Of a stretch of DNA of 64,000 bases, positions 19,177-28,605 are shown in pieces. The stretch is from Cylindrospermum sp. NIES-4074. GTDB taxonomy: Bacteria; Cyanobacteriota; Cyanobacteriia; Cyanobacteriales; Nostocaceae. Numbering within the stretch: position 1 is the first letter of the stretch; each line of letters starts with the position of its first letter. Position numbers and translations under genes: made by a program. Below the pieces are notes generated by a model. It saw nothing but the letters and a program-made list of their open reading frames with translations. It was not told the DNA's origin and searched no databases. Location of the stretch: contig AP018269.1 in the NCBI GenBank assembly GCA_003994795.1, forward strand, positions 2,111,346 through 2,175,345, in the 5' to 3' direction.

Positions 19177-20100
19177 ATGCCGGAAGTTAAACTTAAGCCA
19201 TGTTTCCTGACCCCGAAACGAGTGCAACCTGAGTATCCGCTGTTTATATATTTACCAGGAATGGATGGAACTGGTGAATTATTGCGATCGCAAACTGCTG
19301 GATTAGAACGTAGCTTTGATGTCCGCTGTTTGGCGCTTCCCCGGAAAGACCTCACCACCTGGGATACGTTAGCGAAGAATGTATTAGACTTGATTCACGC
19401 CGAATTAGAAAAAAGCTGTCAACGGGCAGTTTACCTGTGTGGTGAGTCTTTTGGAGGCTGTTTGGGGATGAAAGTAGCCACACTTGCACCCCAGTTATTT
19501 AAGCGCATTATCCTGATTAACCCAGCTTCTAGCTTTCATCTTCGTCCTTGGTTAAACTGGGCTTCCCAACTCACTAACTTAGTTCATCCATGCTTTTATG
19601 AGGTTGGTGCATTGGGGTTGTTACCGTTTTTGGCATCTTTAGCAAGGTTGTCGAGACGCGATCGCCATGAATTGCTAAAAACTATGCGTTCTGTACCGCC
19701 AGAAACAATTAACTGGCGGTTATCTTTAATCAGAAATTTTTGGGTTGATGAAGAGCAATTATATCGCCTTACGCAACCAGTATTGTTGATGGCTGGTGCA
19801 AGAGATCGTCTTTTACCTTCTGAGACTGAAGTTAGACGGTTAGCTAATATTTTACCCAATGCTCAGACGGTGATACTTCTCGATAGTGGACACGCTTGTT
19901 TGCTGGAGGAAGGTGTTAACCTCTATGAAATTCTTCAGCGTCAAAACTTTTTAGAAAGCACTGTCCCAGCAGTTCAGGATGTACGAGAAAAAATTGATGC
20001 GGCGATCGCAGTTTCAGAACAGACAGCACCGATTGATGGTGAGACTTTTGTCAATCAAATTTTAGATCGGTTTGGGCAACAACGACAGGCAGAAAAATGA
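19177..20100 (+). CDS. Alpha/beta hydrolase with an antitoxin-like C-terminal tail
   Basis: Protein of 307 residues. The hydrolase part has an oxyanion-loop region (LPGMDGTGE), the nucleophile elbow GESFGG with Ser91, an acid in GARDRLLPS and the histidine in DSGHACLLEE, so the catalytic triad is complete by about residue 240. The sequence resembles the hydrolase half of plant phytyl ester synthases. The last 40 residues (from about DVREKIDAAI to QQRQAEK) look unrelated to the hydrolase and similar to the C-terminal end of ParD-type antitoxins. The stop codon overlaps, as ATGA, the start of a decayed ParE-type toxin gene. I infer that the hydrolase gene has become fused to the remnant of an antitoxin gene. 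Confidence 0.75.
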   Translation: MPEVKLKPCFLTPKRVQPEYPLFIYLPGMDGTGELLRSQTAGLERSFDVRCLALPRKDLTTWDTLAKNVLDLIHAELEKSCQRAVYLCGESFGGCLGMKVATLAPQLFKRIILINPASSFHLRPWLNWASQLTNLVHPCFYEVGALGLLPFLASLARLSRRDRHELLKTMRSVPPETINWRLSLIRNFWVDEEQLYRLTQPVLLMAGARDRLLPSETEVRRLANILPNAQTVILLDSGHACLLEEGVNLYEILQRQNFLESTVPAVQDVREKIDAAIAVSEQTAPIDGETFVNQILDRFGQQRQAEK

Positions 20101-20320
20101 ATCGTTACGTTATTAATATTCTTGCTAGTCGTGACCTCAACAAATTGCTGAATATTTCTCACAAAGCAACCTAGAAGCGGGTGAGAGATTTTTTCAGGAA
20201 TTTAATCGCAAATGTCAACAACTTGTCTCCTTTGGAATAAAACATTTATCCTGTCTGGGAGATGTCAAGCCTCTCACATCTTCGCTACAACCTAAAGAGA
20301 GAGAGGCTTTTAGTCCAGTG
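20097..20320 (+). pseudogene. Decayed ParE/RelE-type toxin gene
   Basis: The frame opens with MNRYVINILASRDLNKLL, typical of the ParE/RelE N terminus, but reaches a stop after 25 codons. A +1 shift near 20160 restores SNLEAGERFFQEFNRKCQQL, and a further shift restores SHLRYNLKR near 20275, matching the order of motifs in intact relatives such as the gene at 63351. At least two frame changes plus stops make it non-functional. Its ATG overlaps the end of the preceding hydrolase gene by four bases, as toxin starts usually overlap antitoxin stops. Confidence 0.7.
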
Positions 20321-20327
20321 TTGAACA

Positions 20328-21467
20328 ATGACAGACAAACCCCAACCAAAAAACGGGTTGAACAAATCAGAGAATTCACCCAGAGAAAAACCTACACCGT
20401 CGCCTTTAGAGTCCTTTGCCAATACTGTAAACCAAGTGGGAGAAGCAATTACTCAAACTGGTAAAGTAGTATTTGATGCTGCTGTAGGAGTAGGGGCAGC
20501 GGCGGCGAAACAAACACATCAGGTAATTACACAACTCACCCAAACCACCGGCGACGTAGTTAACAACCTGGGCGAAAATTGGTTAATTAGAAAACTATCT
20601 GGTTTTCTAAATCTTAATTGGCTGATTCGCCCTGCTGAGAATGTTGATGTAGACAAAGCCGCTGGGTTAGCGAATACCCTTAAACAACAGCATCCCCAGG
20701 AATCACCCAGCCAAATTGCTCACCGGATTATGGTGGAAAAAGCAGCTAAAGCCGGGGGAGTGGGGTTAGCAACGAGTATTTTACCAGGTGCTGCGGTGGC
20801 GTTGTTGGCGATTGATTTAGCCGCAACGACGGAATTACAGTCAGAAATGCTTTATGAGATTGCTGCTGCCTATGGGTTAGATTTAAAAGACCCGGCGCGT
20901 AAGGGTGAAATTTTAGCGATTTTTGGTTTGGGGTTGGGTGGTAGTCGGCTGCTGAAAGCTGCGGGATTAGGTTTATTGCGAAATATGCCGTTTGCGGGTG
21001 CGGCGATCGCAGCGAGTTCAAATGCAACTATGATTTATTCTTTGGGATATGCGGCTTGTCGATTTTATGAAGCCAAGCTAGATGCTTCTACATCCCTGAC
21101 GAATGAGACGACGCTGGCAAATTTAAAAGCAGAAAGTGAAAAATATCTGGAAATTGCGATCGCGCAAGAAGCCATCATGGATCAAATTTTAGTTCACATG
21201 ATCCTTGCTAGTCATCCAGAGAAGACTTGGGAAGAAATTTTACCAGAGTTGCAAGCTATCAACCTCAGTGATAACTCCTTAGCGGCGATCGCGCAAAACA
21301 TCAAATCACCCCAGCCTTTAGATTCCCTGCTGAACCAACTTAATCGTGATTTTGCCATCCCTGTATTAGCTCAATGCAACAAAATCGCTCAACTTGACAA
21401 TCAGATTACACCACTTGAGCAACAGATTATTGCCAAAATTGCCAACAAATTTGAAATTGGTCATTAG
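20328..21467 (+). CDS. EcsC-like membrane-associated protein
   Basis: Protein of 379 residues. A Pro/Lys-rich start is followed by amphipathic and Ala/Gly-rich helices: AAVGVGAAAAKQTHQV, GGVGLATSILPGAAVALLAI, a conserved-looking LQSEMLYEIAAAYGLD-DP block, and GLGLGGSRLLKAAGLGLL. The ILPG-ID-Q-EM-Y-IA-YG pattern resembles the EcsC family, whose function in most bacteria is unknown. The last codons and the stop (GGTCATTAG) fall in a GTCATTA heptamer repeat, so the present C terminus may be repeat-derived. Confidence 0.55.
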   Translation: MTDKPQPKNGLNKSENSPREKPTPSPLESFANTVNQVGEAITQTGKVVFDAAVGVGAAAAKQTHQVITQLTQTTGDVVNNLGENWLIRKLSGFLNLNWLIRPAENVDVDKAAGLANTLKQQHPQESPSQIAHRIMVEKAAKAGGVGLATSILPGAAVALLAIDLAATTELQSEMLYEIAAAYGLDLKDPARKGEILAIFGLGLGGSRLLKAAGLGLLRNMPFAGAAIAASSNATMIYSLGYAACRFYEAKLDASTSLTNETTLANLKAESEKYLEIAIAQEAIMDQILVHMILASHPEKTWEEILPELQAINLSDNSLAAIAQNIKSPQPLDSLLNQLNRDFAIPVLAQCNKIAQLDNQITPLEQQIIAKIANKFEIGH

Positions 21468-21502
21468 TCATTGGTCATTGGTCATTAGTCATTAGTCATT
21501 AG
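21459..21502. repeat. GTCATT(A/G) heptamer short tandem repeat
   Basis: About six units of GGTCATT / AGTCATT follow one another, overlapping the final three codons of the EcsC-like gene. A C-rich tract (CTCCCCACA units) follows to about 21560. This is a typical heterocystous-cyanobacterial short tandem repeat. Confidence 0.85.
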
Positions 21503-21614
21503 TTCCCCCCCCGCTCCCCACACTCCCCACACCCCCCACACTCCCCCCAATCCTCCTGTTGAACCCAAAATTTTACGCAATACTGGTACAAGAAGGTTTA
21601 CACAACATACAAAA

Positions 21615-23087
21615 ATGACGATTCGACCTAATGAGACGCCTTTATTAGAATGGGCGGGTGATACTTTAGCAATTGGCTTATTTGAAGATGCAGTAGAGTT
21701 AACAGGTGATTTGGCGGCTTTAGATGAGAAGTTCGCTGGAATCTTAAAAGAACTGATTGCAGAAGAGGAATTCACCGGCAAAACCAACAGCACAATCTTC
21801 ACGCGGGTAGGTGCTGGTAATCTTGTCCGGAAAGTGATTCTGGTGGGTTTGGGTAAACCGGAAGCGCTGAAACTAGACACTGTGCGCCGCATTGCTGCTG
21901 CTGTCGCTAAGGTTGCTAAAAAGCAAAAAACCAAAACCTTGGGTATTAGTTTACCAGTATGGAATAATGATCCAGCAGCCACAGCCCAAGCGATCGCCGA
22001 AGGTACACAACTAGCACTTTACCAAGATACGCGCTTTAAGTCGGAACCTGAGGATAAAGGGCCACAAATTGAAACCATAGATTTACTGGGTTTAGGTGGA
22101 CAAGAAGCCGCCATAACCCGCGCTAATCAAATTGTTTCTGGGGTATTTTTGGCACGGCAGTTGGTAGCAGCACCAGCAAACGCGGTTACACCCATTACCT
22201 TAGCCGAAACAGCCCAAGCGATCGCCACTGATTACGGTTTACAAATAGAAATTTTAGAACGGGAAGACTGCGAAAAGCTAGGTATGGGAGCATTTTTGGG
22301 AGTTGCCCAAGCTTCTGATTTGCCACCAAAATTTATTCACCTGACTTACAAACCAGAAACCACAGCTAAACGCAAGCTGGCAATTATTGGTAAAGGTCTA
22401 ACCTTCGATTCTGGTGGACTCAACATTAAAGGTGCTGGTAGCGGCATCGAAACCATGAAAATAGATATGGGTGGTGCAGCTGCCACCTTGGGTGCAGCAA
22501 AAGCGATCGCCCAAATTAAGCCAGATGTCGAGGTTCACTTTATTTCAGCAGCGACTGAAAACATGATCAGCGGTCGCGCCATGCACCCTGGTGATGTGCT
22601 GACAGCCTCAAATGGCAAAACAATCGAAGTCAACAACACCGACGCTGAAGGGCGTTTAACCCTCGCTGATGCCTTGGTATTTGCCGATAAATTGGGATTG
22701 GATGCGATCGTTGATTTAGCCACCCTAACTGGTGCTTGCGTTGTGGCCTTGGGTAACGATATTGCCGGTTTATTTACACCTGATGATGCCGTGGCTTCCC
22801 AGCTAGAAAAAGCCGCTGAAAGTGCTGGGGAAAAGATTTGGCGCTTACCAATGGAAGACAAATATTTTGAAGGGCTAAAGTCTGGCATTGCCGACATGAA
22901 AAACACAGGCCCCCGTCCTGGTGGTTCCATTACCGCATCCCTTTTCCTCAAGCAATTTGTTAAAGAAACCCCTTGGGCGCACTTAGACATTGCTGGCCCA
23001 GTTTGGGAAGATAAAGAAAATGGCTACAACGGCTCCGGTGCGACAGGCTTCGGTGTGCGGACTTTGGTTAACTGGGTGCTGAGTTAA
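21615..23087 (+). CDS. pepA: Leucyl aminopeptidase (M17)
   Basis: Protein of 490 residues, the usual length. It has the M17 signature [17 protein letters not shown] and the first metal-site segment [13 protein letters not shown], both diagnostic of the two-zinc or manganese catalytic domain. The enzyme removes N-terminal residues, preferably leucine, from peptides in the cytoplasm as hexamers. The N-terminal third is the less conserved regulatory domain. Single gene flanked on both sides by C-rich or G-rich intergenic repeats. Confidence 0.97.
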   Translation: MTIRPNETPLLEWAGDTLAIGLFEDAVELTGDLAALDEKFAGILKELIAEEEFTGKTNSTIFTRVGAGNLVRKVILVGLGKPEALKLDTVRRIAAAVAKVAKKQKTKTLGISLPVWNNDPAATAQAIAEGTQLALYQDTRFKSEPEDKGPQIETIDLLGLGGQEAAITRANQIVSGVFLARQLVAAPANAVTPITLAETAQAIATDYGLQIEILEREDCEKLGMGAFLGVAQASDLPPKFIHLTYKPETTAKRKLAIIGKGLTFDSGGLNIKGAGSGIETMKIDMGGAAATLGAAKAIAQIKPDVEVHFISAATENMISGRAMHPGDVLTASNGKTIEVNNTDAEGRLTLADALVFADKLGLDAIVDLATLTGACVVALGNDIAGLFTPDDAVASQLEKAAESAGEKIWRLPMEDKYFEGLKSGIADMKNTGPRPGGSITASLFLKQFVKETPWAHLDIAGPVWEDKENGYNGSGATGFGVRTLVNWVLS

Positions 23088-23090
23088 AGG

Positions 23091-23262
23091 AATAGGGGAG
23101 CAGGGGAGTGTGGGGAGATGGGGGAGATGGGGGAGACGGGGAGTAATATTTAATATTTCTCACTCAGCGCTCCCCACACTTCCCACACTCCCCACACCCC
23201 CCACACTCCCCACTCAGCACTCAGCACTCAGCACTCAGCACTCCCCACTCAGCCCTGAAAAA
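23091..23262. repeat. G-rich and complementary C-rich minisatellite with CACTCAG heptamers
   Basis: A G-rich tract (GGGGAGCAGGGG, GGGGGAGATG units, 23091-23145) is followed by a complementary C-rich tract (CTCCCCACAC units, about 23165-23210) and then CACTCAG heptamers to 23262. The two tracts could pair as a long imperfect hairpin. The GGAGCAGGG words are the same as those inside the mutS2 coding sequence at 33440-33587. Confidence 0.8.
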
Positions 23263-23325
23263 AGTTAAGCTTTTTCTAGCATTGGCATCTGGTAAAATTT
23301 GTAAGGTTTCTTTGAGCTAGGAGCA

Positions 23326-24351
23326 ATGGGATCTACTGGCGTACGGATCGCAATTGATGCAATGGGAGGGGATCATGCACCCGGTGAAATCGTCGCTGGC
23401 GCACTGCGGGCACGGGAAGAATTGGGTGTAGAAGTCTTGTTGGTAGGTGATCCCCAACAAATTGAAGCTGCCCTGCCATCAAAAACAAGCTTGGCACTGG
23501 TAGAGATCGTTCCTGCACAGGATGCGATCGCAATGGATGAGGAGCCTCTAACCGCCGTTAGACGCAAACCCAAGGCTTCCATTAATGTGGCGATGGATTT
23601 GGTTAAGCAGCAGAAGGCAGATGCTGTATTTTCAGCTGGTCACTCTGGGGCTGCTATGGCAGCAGCTTTGCTCCGCTTAGGACGCTTGCCAGGAATTGAC
23701 CGCCCAGCAATTGGCACAGTTTTTCCCACAATCATCGCGGGCAAGCCTGTGCTGATACTTGATGTCGGCGCAAATGTAGACTGCCGTCCTAAGTTCTTAG
23801 AGCAATTTGGCGTCATGGGCGCGGCTTATAGTCAGTATGTCTTGGGTACAACCGAACCCAAGGTGGGTTTATTAAATATTGGGGAAGAAGAATCTAAAGG
23901 CAATGATGCCGCTGTCAAGGCTCATCAATTACTCAGCGAAAATTCCCAAATTAATTTTATTGGCAATGCTGAAGGACGTGATGTGCTTTCCGGTCGCTTT
24001 GATGTAATTGTTTGTGATGGTTTTACAGGTAATGTGTTATTAAAATTTGCCGAAGCAGTCGGAGGAGTAATTTTGCAAATCTTGCGGGAAGAATTACCCC
24101 AAGGCTTAAACGGTCAAATTGGCACGGCACTTTTAAAACCCAACCTGAAGCGCATTAAACAGCGAATGGATCACGCAGAACACGGCGGTGCTTTGCTCTT
24201 AGGTGTTGCAGGTGTCTGTTTTATTGGTCACGGCAGTTCACAAGCGCCTTCAATTTTTAATGCCATTCGCATGGCAAAAGAAGCTGTTGACAACCAGGTG
24301 CTACAGCGAATTCAAACCCAATATCAAATCCTACATCGTGAGAGTAGTTAG
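23326..24351 (+). CDS. plsX: Phosphate acyltransferase PlsX
   Basis: Protein of 341 residues with the PlsX start (IAIDAMGGDHAPGEIV) and later blocks (GHSGAAMAAALLRLGRL, DGFTGNVLLK, HGSSQA). It converts acyl-ACP to acyl-phosphate, the donor used in glycerol-3-phosphate acylation, and so connects fatty-acid synthesis with phospholipid synthesis. First gene of plsX-fabH-fabD, with spacings of 133 and 120 bp filled largely by short repeats. plsC, which commonly follows, is 3.2 kb away behind an insert. Confidence 0.96.
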   Translation: MGSTGVRIAIDAMGGDHAPGEIVAGALRAREELGVEVLLVGDPQQIEAALPSKTSLALVEIVPAQDAIAMDEEPLTAVRRKPKASINVAMDLVKQQKADAVFSAGHSGAAMAAALLRLGRLPGIDRPAIGTVFPTIIAGKPVLILDVGANVDCRPKFLEQFGVMGAAYSQYVLGTTEPKVGLLNIGEEESKGNDAAVKAHQLLSENSQINFIGNAEGRDVLSGRFDVIVCDGFTGNVLLKFAEAVGGVILQILREELPQGLNGQIGTALLKPNLKRIKQRMDHAEHGGALLLGVAGVCFIGHGSSQAPSIFNAIRMAKEAVDNQVLQRIQTQYQILHRESS

Positions 24352-24411
24352 CAATTAGTCATTTGTCATTAGTCATTGTCATTAGTCATTGGTATTTAGG
24401 CTCATAAAACA

Positions 24412-24457
24412 GACAACTGACAACTGACAACTGACAACTGACAACTGACAACTGACA
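24412..24457. repeat. GACAACT heptamer short tandem repeat
   Basis: Six or more uninterrupted copies of GACAACT occupy the plsX-fabH spacer, just upstream of the fabH ribosome binding region. Copy number is expected to vary between strains. Confidence 0.9.
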
Positions 24458-24484
24458 AAAAGCTAATAACTTGGGAGACTAGGA

Positions 24485-25477
24485 GTGCAAAACTTAGGTA
24501 TAGCAATTACAGGAAGTGGCTCTGCGGTACCAGCAACTTCCCTAGAAAATCAAAGACTGAGCGAACTAGTTGAAACTTCAGACGAATGGATCACCTCAAG
24601 AACAGGAATTCGTCAGCGACGGATAGCATTACCGCCTGAATCTTTGAGTGGACTCGCCACTATTGCCAGTAGACAGGCTATATCCGCAGCCGGAATTACA
24701 CCAGCTGACCTGGATCTGATTTTGCTAGCGACTTCCACCCCTGATGACCTGTTTGGCAGTGCTTGTAAAATTCAAGCTGAATTGGGAGCGACAAAAGCAG
24801 TAGCTTTTGACTTAACTGCTGCCTGCTCCGGCTTTGTATTTGGACTGGTTACAGCAGCCCAATATATTAAAACAGGAGTTTATCAAAATGTACTTTTGAT
24901 AGGGGCGGATATCCTCTCTCGTTGGGTAGATTGGCAAGATAGGCGCACTTGTGTATTGTTCGGGGATGGTGCTGGAGCGGTGGTATTGCAGGCAAACCAG
25001 AGCGATCGCTTACTGGGATTTTCACTCAAAAGCGATGGAACTCAAAACCATTACCTCAACCTTGCCTATAATGGCTCTTCCCAAGAACTGATTCCTGGCA
25101 TCAATGTCACTAAAGGTACTTACGAACCGATTACCATGAACGGCAAAGAAGTCTACCGCTTTGCTGTGCAGCGAGTCCCAGAAGTCATCGACAAAGCCTT
25201 ATTTCAAGCTAACCTCAGTGTAGACCAAATAGATTGGCTAATATTACACCAAGCTAATCAGCGGATTCTCAATGCTGTAGCCCAACGTTTAAATATTCCA
25301 GATCATAAAGTTATTAGTAATGTTGCCAATTACGGCAACACTTCTGCCGCCTCTATACCCCTAGCCCTAGATGAAGCAGTGCGGCAAGGCAAAATTAAAC
25401 CCAATGACATAATTGCTACATCTGGCTTTGGTGCCGGACTCAGTTGGGGCGCAGCAATTTTTCAATGGGGAAGATAG
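24485..25477 (+). CDS. fabH: 3-oxoacyl-ACP synthase III
   Basis: Protein of 330 residues that condenses acetyl-CoA with malonyl-ACP to start fatty-acid synthesis. The Cys-His-Asn triad is visible: Cys114 in DLTAACSGF, the His of LILHQANQRI and the Asn of VANYGNTSAAS. The start is GTG after a GGAG ribosome binding site, giving the normal N terminus (MQNLGIAITGSGSAVP). It sits between plsX and fabD, as in other cyanobacteria. Confidence 0.97.
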   Translation: MQNLGIAITGSGSAVPATSLENQRLSELVETSDEWITSRTGIRQRRIALPPESLSGLATIASRQAISAAGITPADLDLILLATSTPDDLFGSACKIQAELGATKAVAFDLTAACSGFVFGLVTAAQYIKTGVYQNVLLIGADILSRWVDWQDRRTCVLFGDGAGAVVLQANQSDRLLGFSLKSDGTQNHYLNLAYNGSSQELIPGINVTKGTYEPITMNGKEVYRFAVQRVPEVIDKALFQANLSVDQIDWLILHQANQRILNAVAQRLNIPDHKVISNVANYGNTSAASIPLALDEAVRQGKIKPNDIIATSGFGAGLSWGAAIFQWGR

Positions 25478-25540
25478 GAATTTGGTAATGGGTAATCGGT
25501 AATGGGTAATAGAAATAGACCAATTACCAATTAACAATTA

Positions 25541-25568
25541 CCGTTCGGCTGACGCTCACGGCGAAGCC
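25541..25568. repeat. 28-bp dispersed repeat, identical copy at 8171
   Basis: Same 28 bases as at 8171-8198, here between ATTACCAATT-type heptamers in the fabH-fabD spacer. Confidence 0.8.
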
Positions 25569-25597
25569 AATTAGCAATTACCAATTAGCAATTACCA

Positions 25598-26479
25598 ATG
25601 ACCAAAACTGCATGGGTGTTTCCCGGACAAGGTTCCCAAACAGTGGGAATGGGATTGGACTTATTAGATATACCATCCGCTCAAGAAAAATTTGCCGAAG
25701 CTGAAGCAATTTTAGGCTGGTCTGTAACAGAAATCTGCCAAAGCGATGCCGAAAACTTATCACGCACACTCTACACCCAGCCTAGCCTTTATGTGGTAGA
25801 AAGCATTCTCGCTGATATAGTTCAGGAAAGGGGACACCAACCAGATTTAGTTGCTGGTCACAGTTTGGGAGAATACATCGCCCTTTATATTGCTGGTGTT
25901 TTTGATTGGTCTGTTGGGTTACGCTTAGTGAAGCGGCGGGCAGAGCTTATGGAGAGTGCCGCCGGCGGGATGATGGCAGCTTTGATGAATTTTGACCGCG
26001 AACAGTTAGAAACAGTTATTTCTCAAACCCCTGATGTGGTGCTAGCAAATGATAATAGTCCTGCTCAGGTGGTAATTTCTGGGACTCCAGAAGCTGTACA
26101 AACGGTGATATCCCAAGTTAAAGCTAAACGTGCTATTCCCTTAAAAACTTCTGGTGCATTTCACTCACCTTTAATGGCACCTGCGGCAGCAGAATTTCAA
26201 GAAATTCTAGAAACTTTGCAATTTCAGCCAGCTGTTGTCCCAGTTTTATCGAATGTAGATCCTGTTCCTGAAGTTGATGCGGAAATTTTAAAGCAGCGTC
26301 TTAATAAACAAATGACTGGTTCAGTCCGCTGGCGAGAAATTTCTCTACAATTACCCATAAATGGTATTGAGCGAGTCGTGGAAATTGGCCCTGGTAATGT
26401 ATTAACTGGGTTGATTAAACGCACTAGCCCGGATTTAAAATTACAAAATATTCGTAATGTTGCTGAGTTGCCTATTTAG
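25598..26479 (+). CDS. fabD: Malonyl-CoA:ACP transacylase
   Basis: Protein of 293 residues with GQGSQ at 10-14 and the active-site GHSLGEY with Ser89; the catalytic His is in SGAFHSPLM. It loads malonyl groups onto acyl carrier protein for chain elongation. It closes the plsX-fabH-fabD block. The gene downstream on the same strand is hicA, beginning 62 bp later, so the lipid operon is interrupted at this point. Confidence 0.97.
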   Translation: MTKTAWVFPGQGSQTVGMGLDLLDIPSAQEKFAEAEAILGWSVTEICQSDAENLSRTLYTQPSLYVVESILADIVQERGHQPDLVAGHSLGEYIALYIAGVFDWSVGLRLVKRRAELMESAAGGMMAALMNFDREQLETVISQTPDVVLANDNSPAQVVISGTPEAVQTVISQVKAKRAIPLKTSGAFHSPLMAPAAAEFQEILETLQFQPAVVPVLSNVDPVPEVDAEILKQRLNKQMTGSVRWREISLQLPINGIERVVEIGPGNVLTGLIKRTSPDLKLQNIRNVAELPI

Positions 26480-26540
26480 GAAAAATTCATTCAAAGGAAT
26501 TAACATTTGGGAAACACTGCAAAACCTTTCAATCGATCCC

Positions 26541-26726
26541 ATGAAGGTAAAAGAGATCATCTCTATTATTGAGGATGATGGCTGGTATCTTGTGCGAATT
26601 CGTGGTAGCCATCGTCAATACAAGCATCTAACTAAAGTTGGTCTTGTTACAATACCAGGGAAGCTAAGTGATGACCTTGCTCCCGGAACCTTGAACAATA
26701 TTTTGAAGCAGTCAGGTCTGAAATGA
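26541..26726 (+). CDS. hicA: HicA-type mRNA interferase toxin
   Basis: Protein of 61 residues with the HicA double-stranded-RNA-binding-like fold: a start MKVKEIISIIEDDGW, the catalytic GSH motif with His24, and the end LAPGTLNNILKQSGLK. HicA cleaves mRNA and is neutralised by HicB. An upstream in-frame start at 26457 overlapping fabD is possible, but the ATG at 26541 gives the family's normal N terminus. The TGA overlaps the hicB start by four bases. Confidence 0.93.
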   Translation: MKVKEIISIIEDDGWYLVRIRGSHRQYKHLTKVGLVTIPGKLSDDLAPGTLNNILKQSGLK

Positions 26727-26938
26727 TGAAGTACCTCATTATTATCGAAAAGACGGATACAGGCTATTCTGCTTACTCCCCAGATATACCAGGATGCGTT
26801 TCCACAGGTGCGACTCTTGAGGAAGTTGAGCGCAATATGCGTGAGGCGATAGAATTCCATGTAGAAGGTCTGAAAATCGAAGGTTTTGCAGTTCCACAAC
26901 CATCTACAACATCAGCTTATATTGAAGTTGCTGCTTAG
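26723..26938 (+). CDS. hicB: HicB-type antitoxin
   Basis: Protein of 71 residues with the degenerate RNase H-like HicB fold: YSAYSPDIPGCVSTGATLEEVERNMREAIEFH region is diagnostic. It is the short form without an obvious C-terminal DNA-binding domain. Coupled to hicA by a four-base ATGA overlap, toxin first, which is the usual order for this family. The pair lies between fabD and the IS element. Confidence 0.92.
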   Translation: MMKYLIIIEKTDTGYSAYSPDIPGCVSTGATLEEVERNMREAIEFHVEGLKIEGFAVPQPSTTSAYIEVAA

Positions 26939-27194
26939 TCTAAATCGGTTCTATGAGCGTGGCTATCGGGAAAGATATGCCACGACATGGTTTTTTGAGA
27001 TTTTGTTGGTGCTGAAAAACTATATGAGCGCCGATCTAATATTTATTCGGTAATAATTTTGATGTGAATTTCGCAGGTGTATTGGTGGTATTTGCGGCAT
27101 AACAAAGCTTCATATCAGAAATAGGATTATATGTAGAACAATTCTGGCTATGTAACCTAAATAAGTGGATATCCGACAAATATTTGTATAATAA

Positions 27195-28605
27195 CCCTCT
27201 TCCATCAGTCTAGGCAGAAGAAAAAGATAAATCCTCAAATTGTGCATCGTTGACAAGACAACCAAGGAACTCATTCATAATTTGAATAAGCCATTGAAAT
27301 CCCAGTTGTAAATAGTGATTGTTAAACAGTGTTATCCAAGGTTTAATTAAACAATAATAAATGTAGGGTTGGAGTAGTAAGCGTAAGTTATTTAGGCAGT
27401 TATTCCAACCAGAAATGTTGTGCCACCAGGGATGTCGGCGCAATTTTAATAACAGGTCTTTATCCGGATAATCATGACCAAGGCTTTCTGTTTGATTCAT
27501 GCCGAAGAACTGGAGGTTAACCATTAAAAAGACACTCTCAACAATTTCCCACCAGCGTTCAATCTGATGGTAATCAGTACACCTAAAGTCTGCCCATCCC
27601 AACTGGTTTTTGCACTGTTTAAACCCATATTCTATCCAGGTTCTTAAGCCATAATTATTGCCAATCTCTGCTGGTGGTGCATCTGATAAATTGGTCATTA
27701 CATACCAAGTTGAATTATCTGGTAGCTCAATCTTATCAGTGGTAATTTGCCAATATCTCAACCTCCTGCGCTTGCCAAAAACAATTTCCCTTATGTAACG
27801 TTCCTCACTTTTACCGTTGGAGAAAATCCGCTCAAATTGTTTCCACCTATTGAACCTAACTCTTTGTTCCGAAGGCATCCAGACTGCATGATTACTTCTA
27901 ATTGCCACAATGAACCGTAATTGATATTGATTTAATACACTCAGAAATGTTTCACTCTCACCATACAAACTATCTGCTAATACTAATTCAAATTTAAATC
28001 CCATTTCTGGCAGTTCCGTAATTATTTCTCCTGCTAATTGAGTTTTTGTCTTGTATACATCCTCTTTCTTGAGTCGCTTTTTAGGTTTATAGATTTTGAA
28101 GAGCAATGGAAATGTTATTCCTTGCCATAGCCCATAAGCATTTACTGATACTATTCCGTTCTCGGTTTTCCCCAGATTTCCTATATACTGTCTGTCTACA
28201 TAATCCGTTGTTTTTCCTTTCTTCTTATCTCCTGTCTCATCAATAATCAAGATGATTTTATTTTCTCCTACTCTTTGGGCAATTATCTCTAATCTTTTTT
28301 TTCTAACTGACTCTACTGACCAAGGTGATTCTGTCAAGAAATGAAGCAAGGATTGTTCATTGTTTAACCCTACAGCTTTGGCTATTGCAGGTAATGTCTT
28401 CCTCTTTATTTCTGCTGTCATTCCTACGTGCAATCTCTTGAATGCTTCGTAACTTCTCACTTCTGGAAATAATTTTTGGTACGCTGTGCAATAATTATCT
28501 ATAAATGCCACTGTCGGATTCGCAATTCTTGGCTGTGTCATAACTACAGCCTCCCTTTCAGCTTTCTACTTTTATTTTACTCTTTCCCACACTGATGGAA
28601 GAGGG
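27195..28605 (-). mobile_element. Complete IS701-type insertion sequence
   Basis: About 1.41 kb bounded by terminal inverted repeats of 20 bp: CCCTCTTCCATCAGTCTAGG at 27195 and, inverted, CCCTCTTCCATCAGTGTGGG ending at 28605 (first 15 identical). It carries one transposase gene on the minus strand. Its right boundary abuts directly an inverted, truncated second copy, so no target duplication can be assigned. Confidence 0.88.
27210..28541 (-). CDS. IS701-family DDE transposase
   Basis: Protein of 443 residues, intact. DDE-type landmarks are IILIIDETGDKKKG (first Asp), the second Asp in LVLADSLYGE, and an acidic residue in RTWIEYGFKQCKNQLGWADFR (YREK-like region). The GDKKKG-TDYV-RQYIGNLGK block is characteristic of the IS4/IS701 group. 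The C-terminal 182 residues are repeated identically in the inverted truncated copy at 28609-29160, which shows that the duplication is recent. Confidence 0.92.
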   Translation of the reverse strand: MTQPRIANPTVAFIDNYCTAYQKLFPEVRSYEAFKRLHVGMTAEIKRKTLPAIAKAVGLNNEQSLLHFLTESPWSVESVRKKRLEIIAQRVGENKIILIIDETGDKKKGKTTDYVDRQYIGNLGKTENGIVSVNAYGLWQGITFPLLFKIYKPKKRLKKEDVYKTKTQLAGEIITELPEMGFKFELVLADSLYGESETFLSVLNQYQLRFIVAIRSNHAVWMPSEQRVRFNRWKQFERIFSNGKSEERYIREIVFGKRRRLRYWQITTDKIELPDNSTWYVMTNLSDAPPAEIGNNYGLRTWIEYGFKQCKNQLGWADFRCTDYHQIERWWEIVESVFLMVNLQFFGMNQTESLGHDYPDKDLLLKLRRHPWWHNISGWNNCLNNLRLLLQPYIYYCLIKPWITLFNNHYLQLGFQWLIQIMNEFLGCLVNDAQFEDLSFSSA

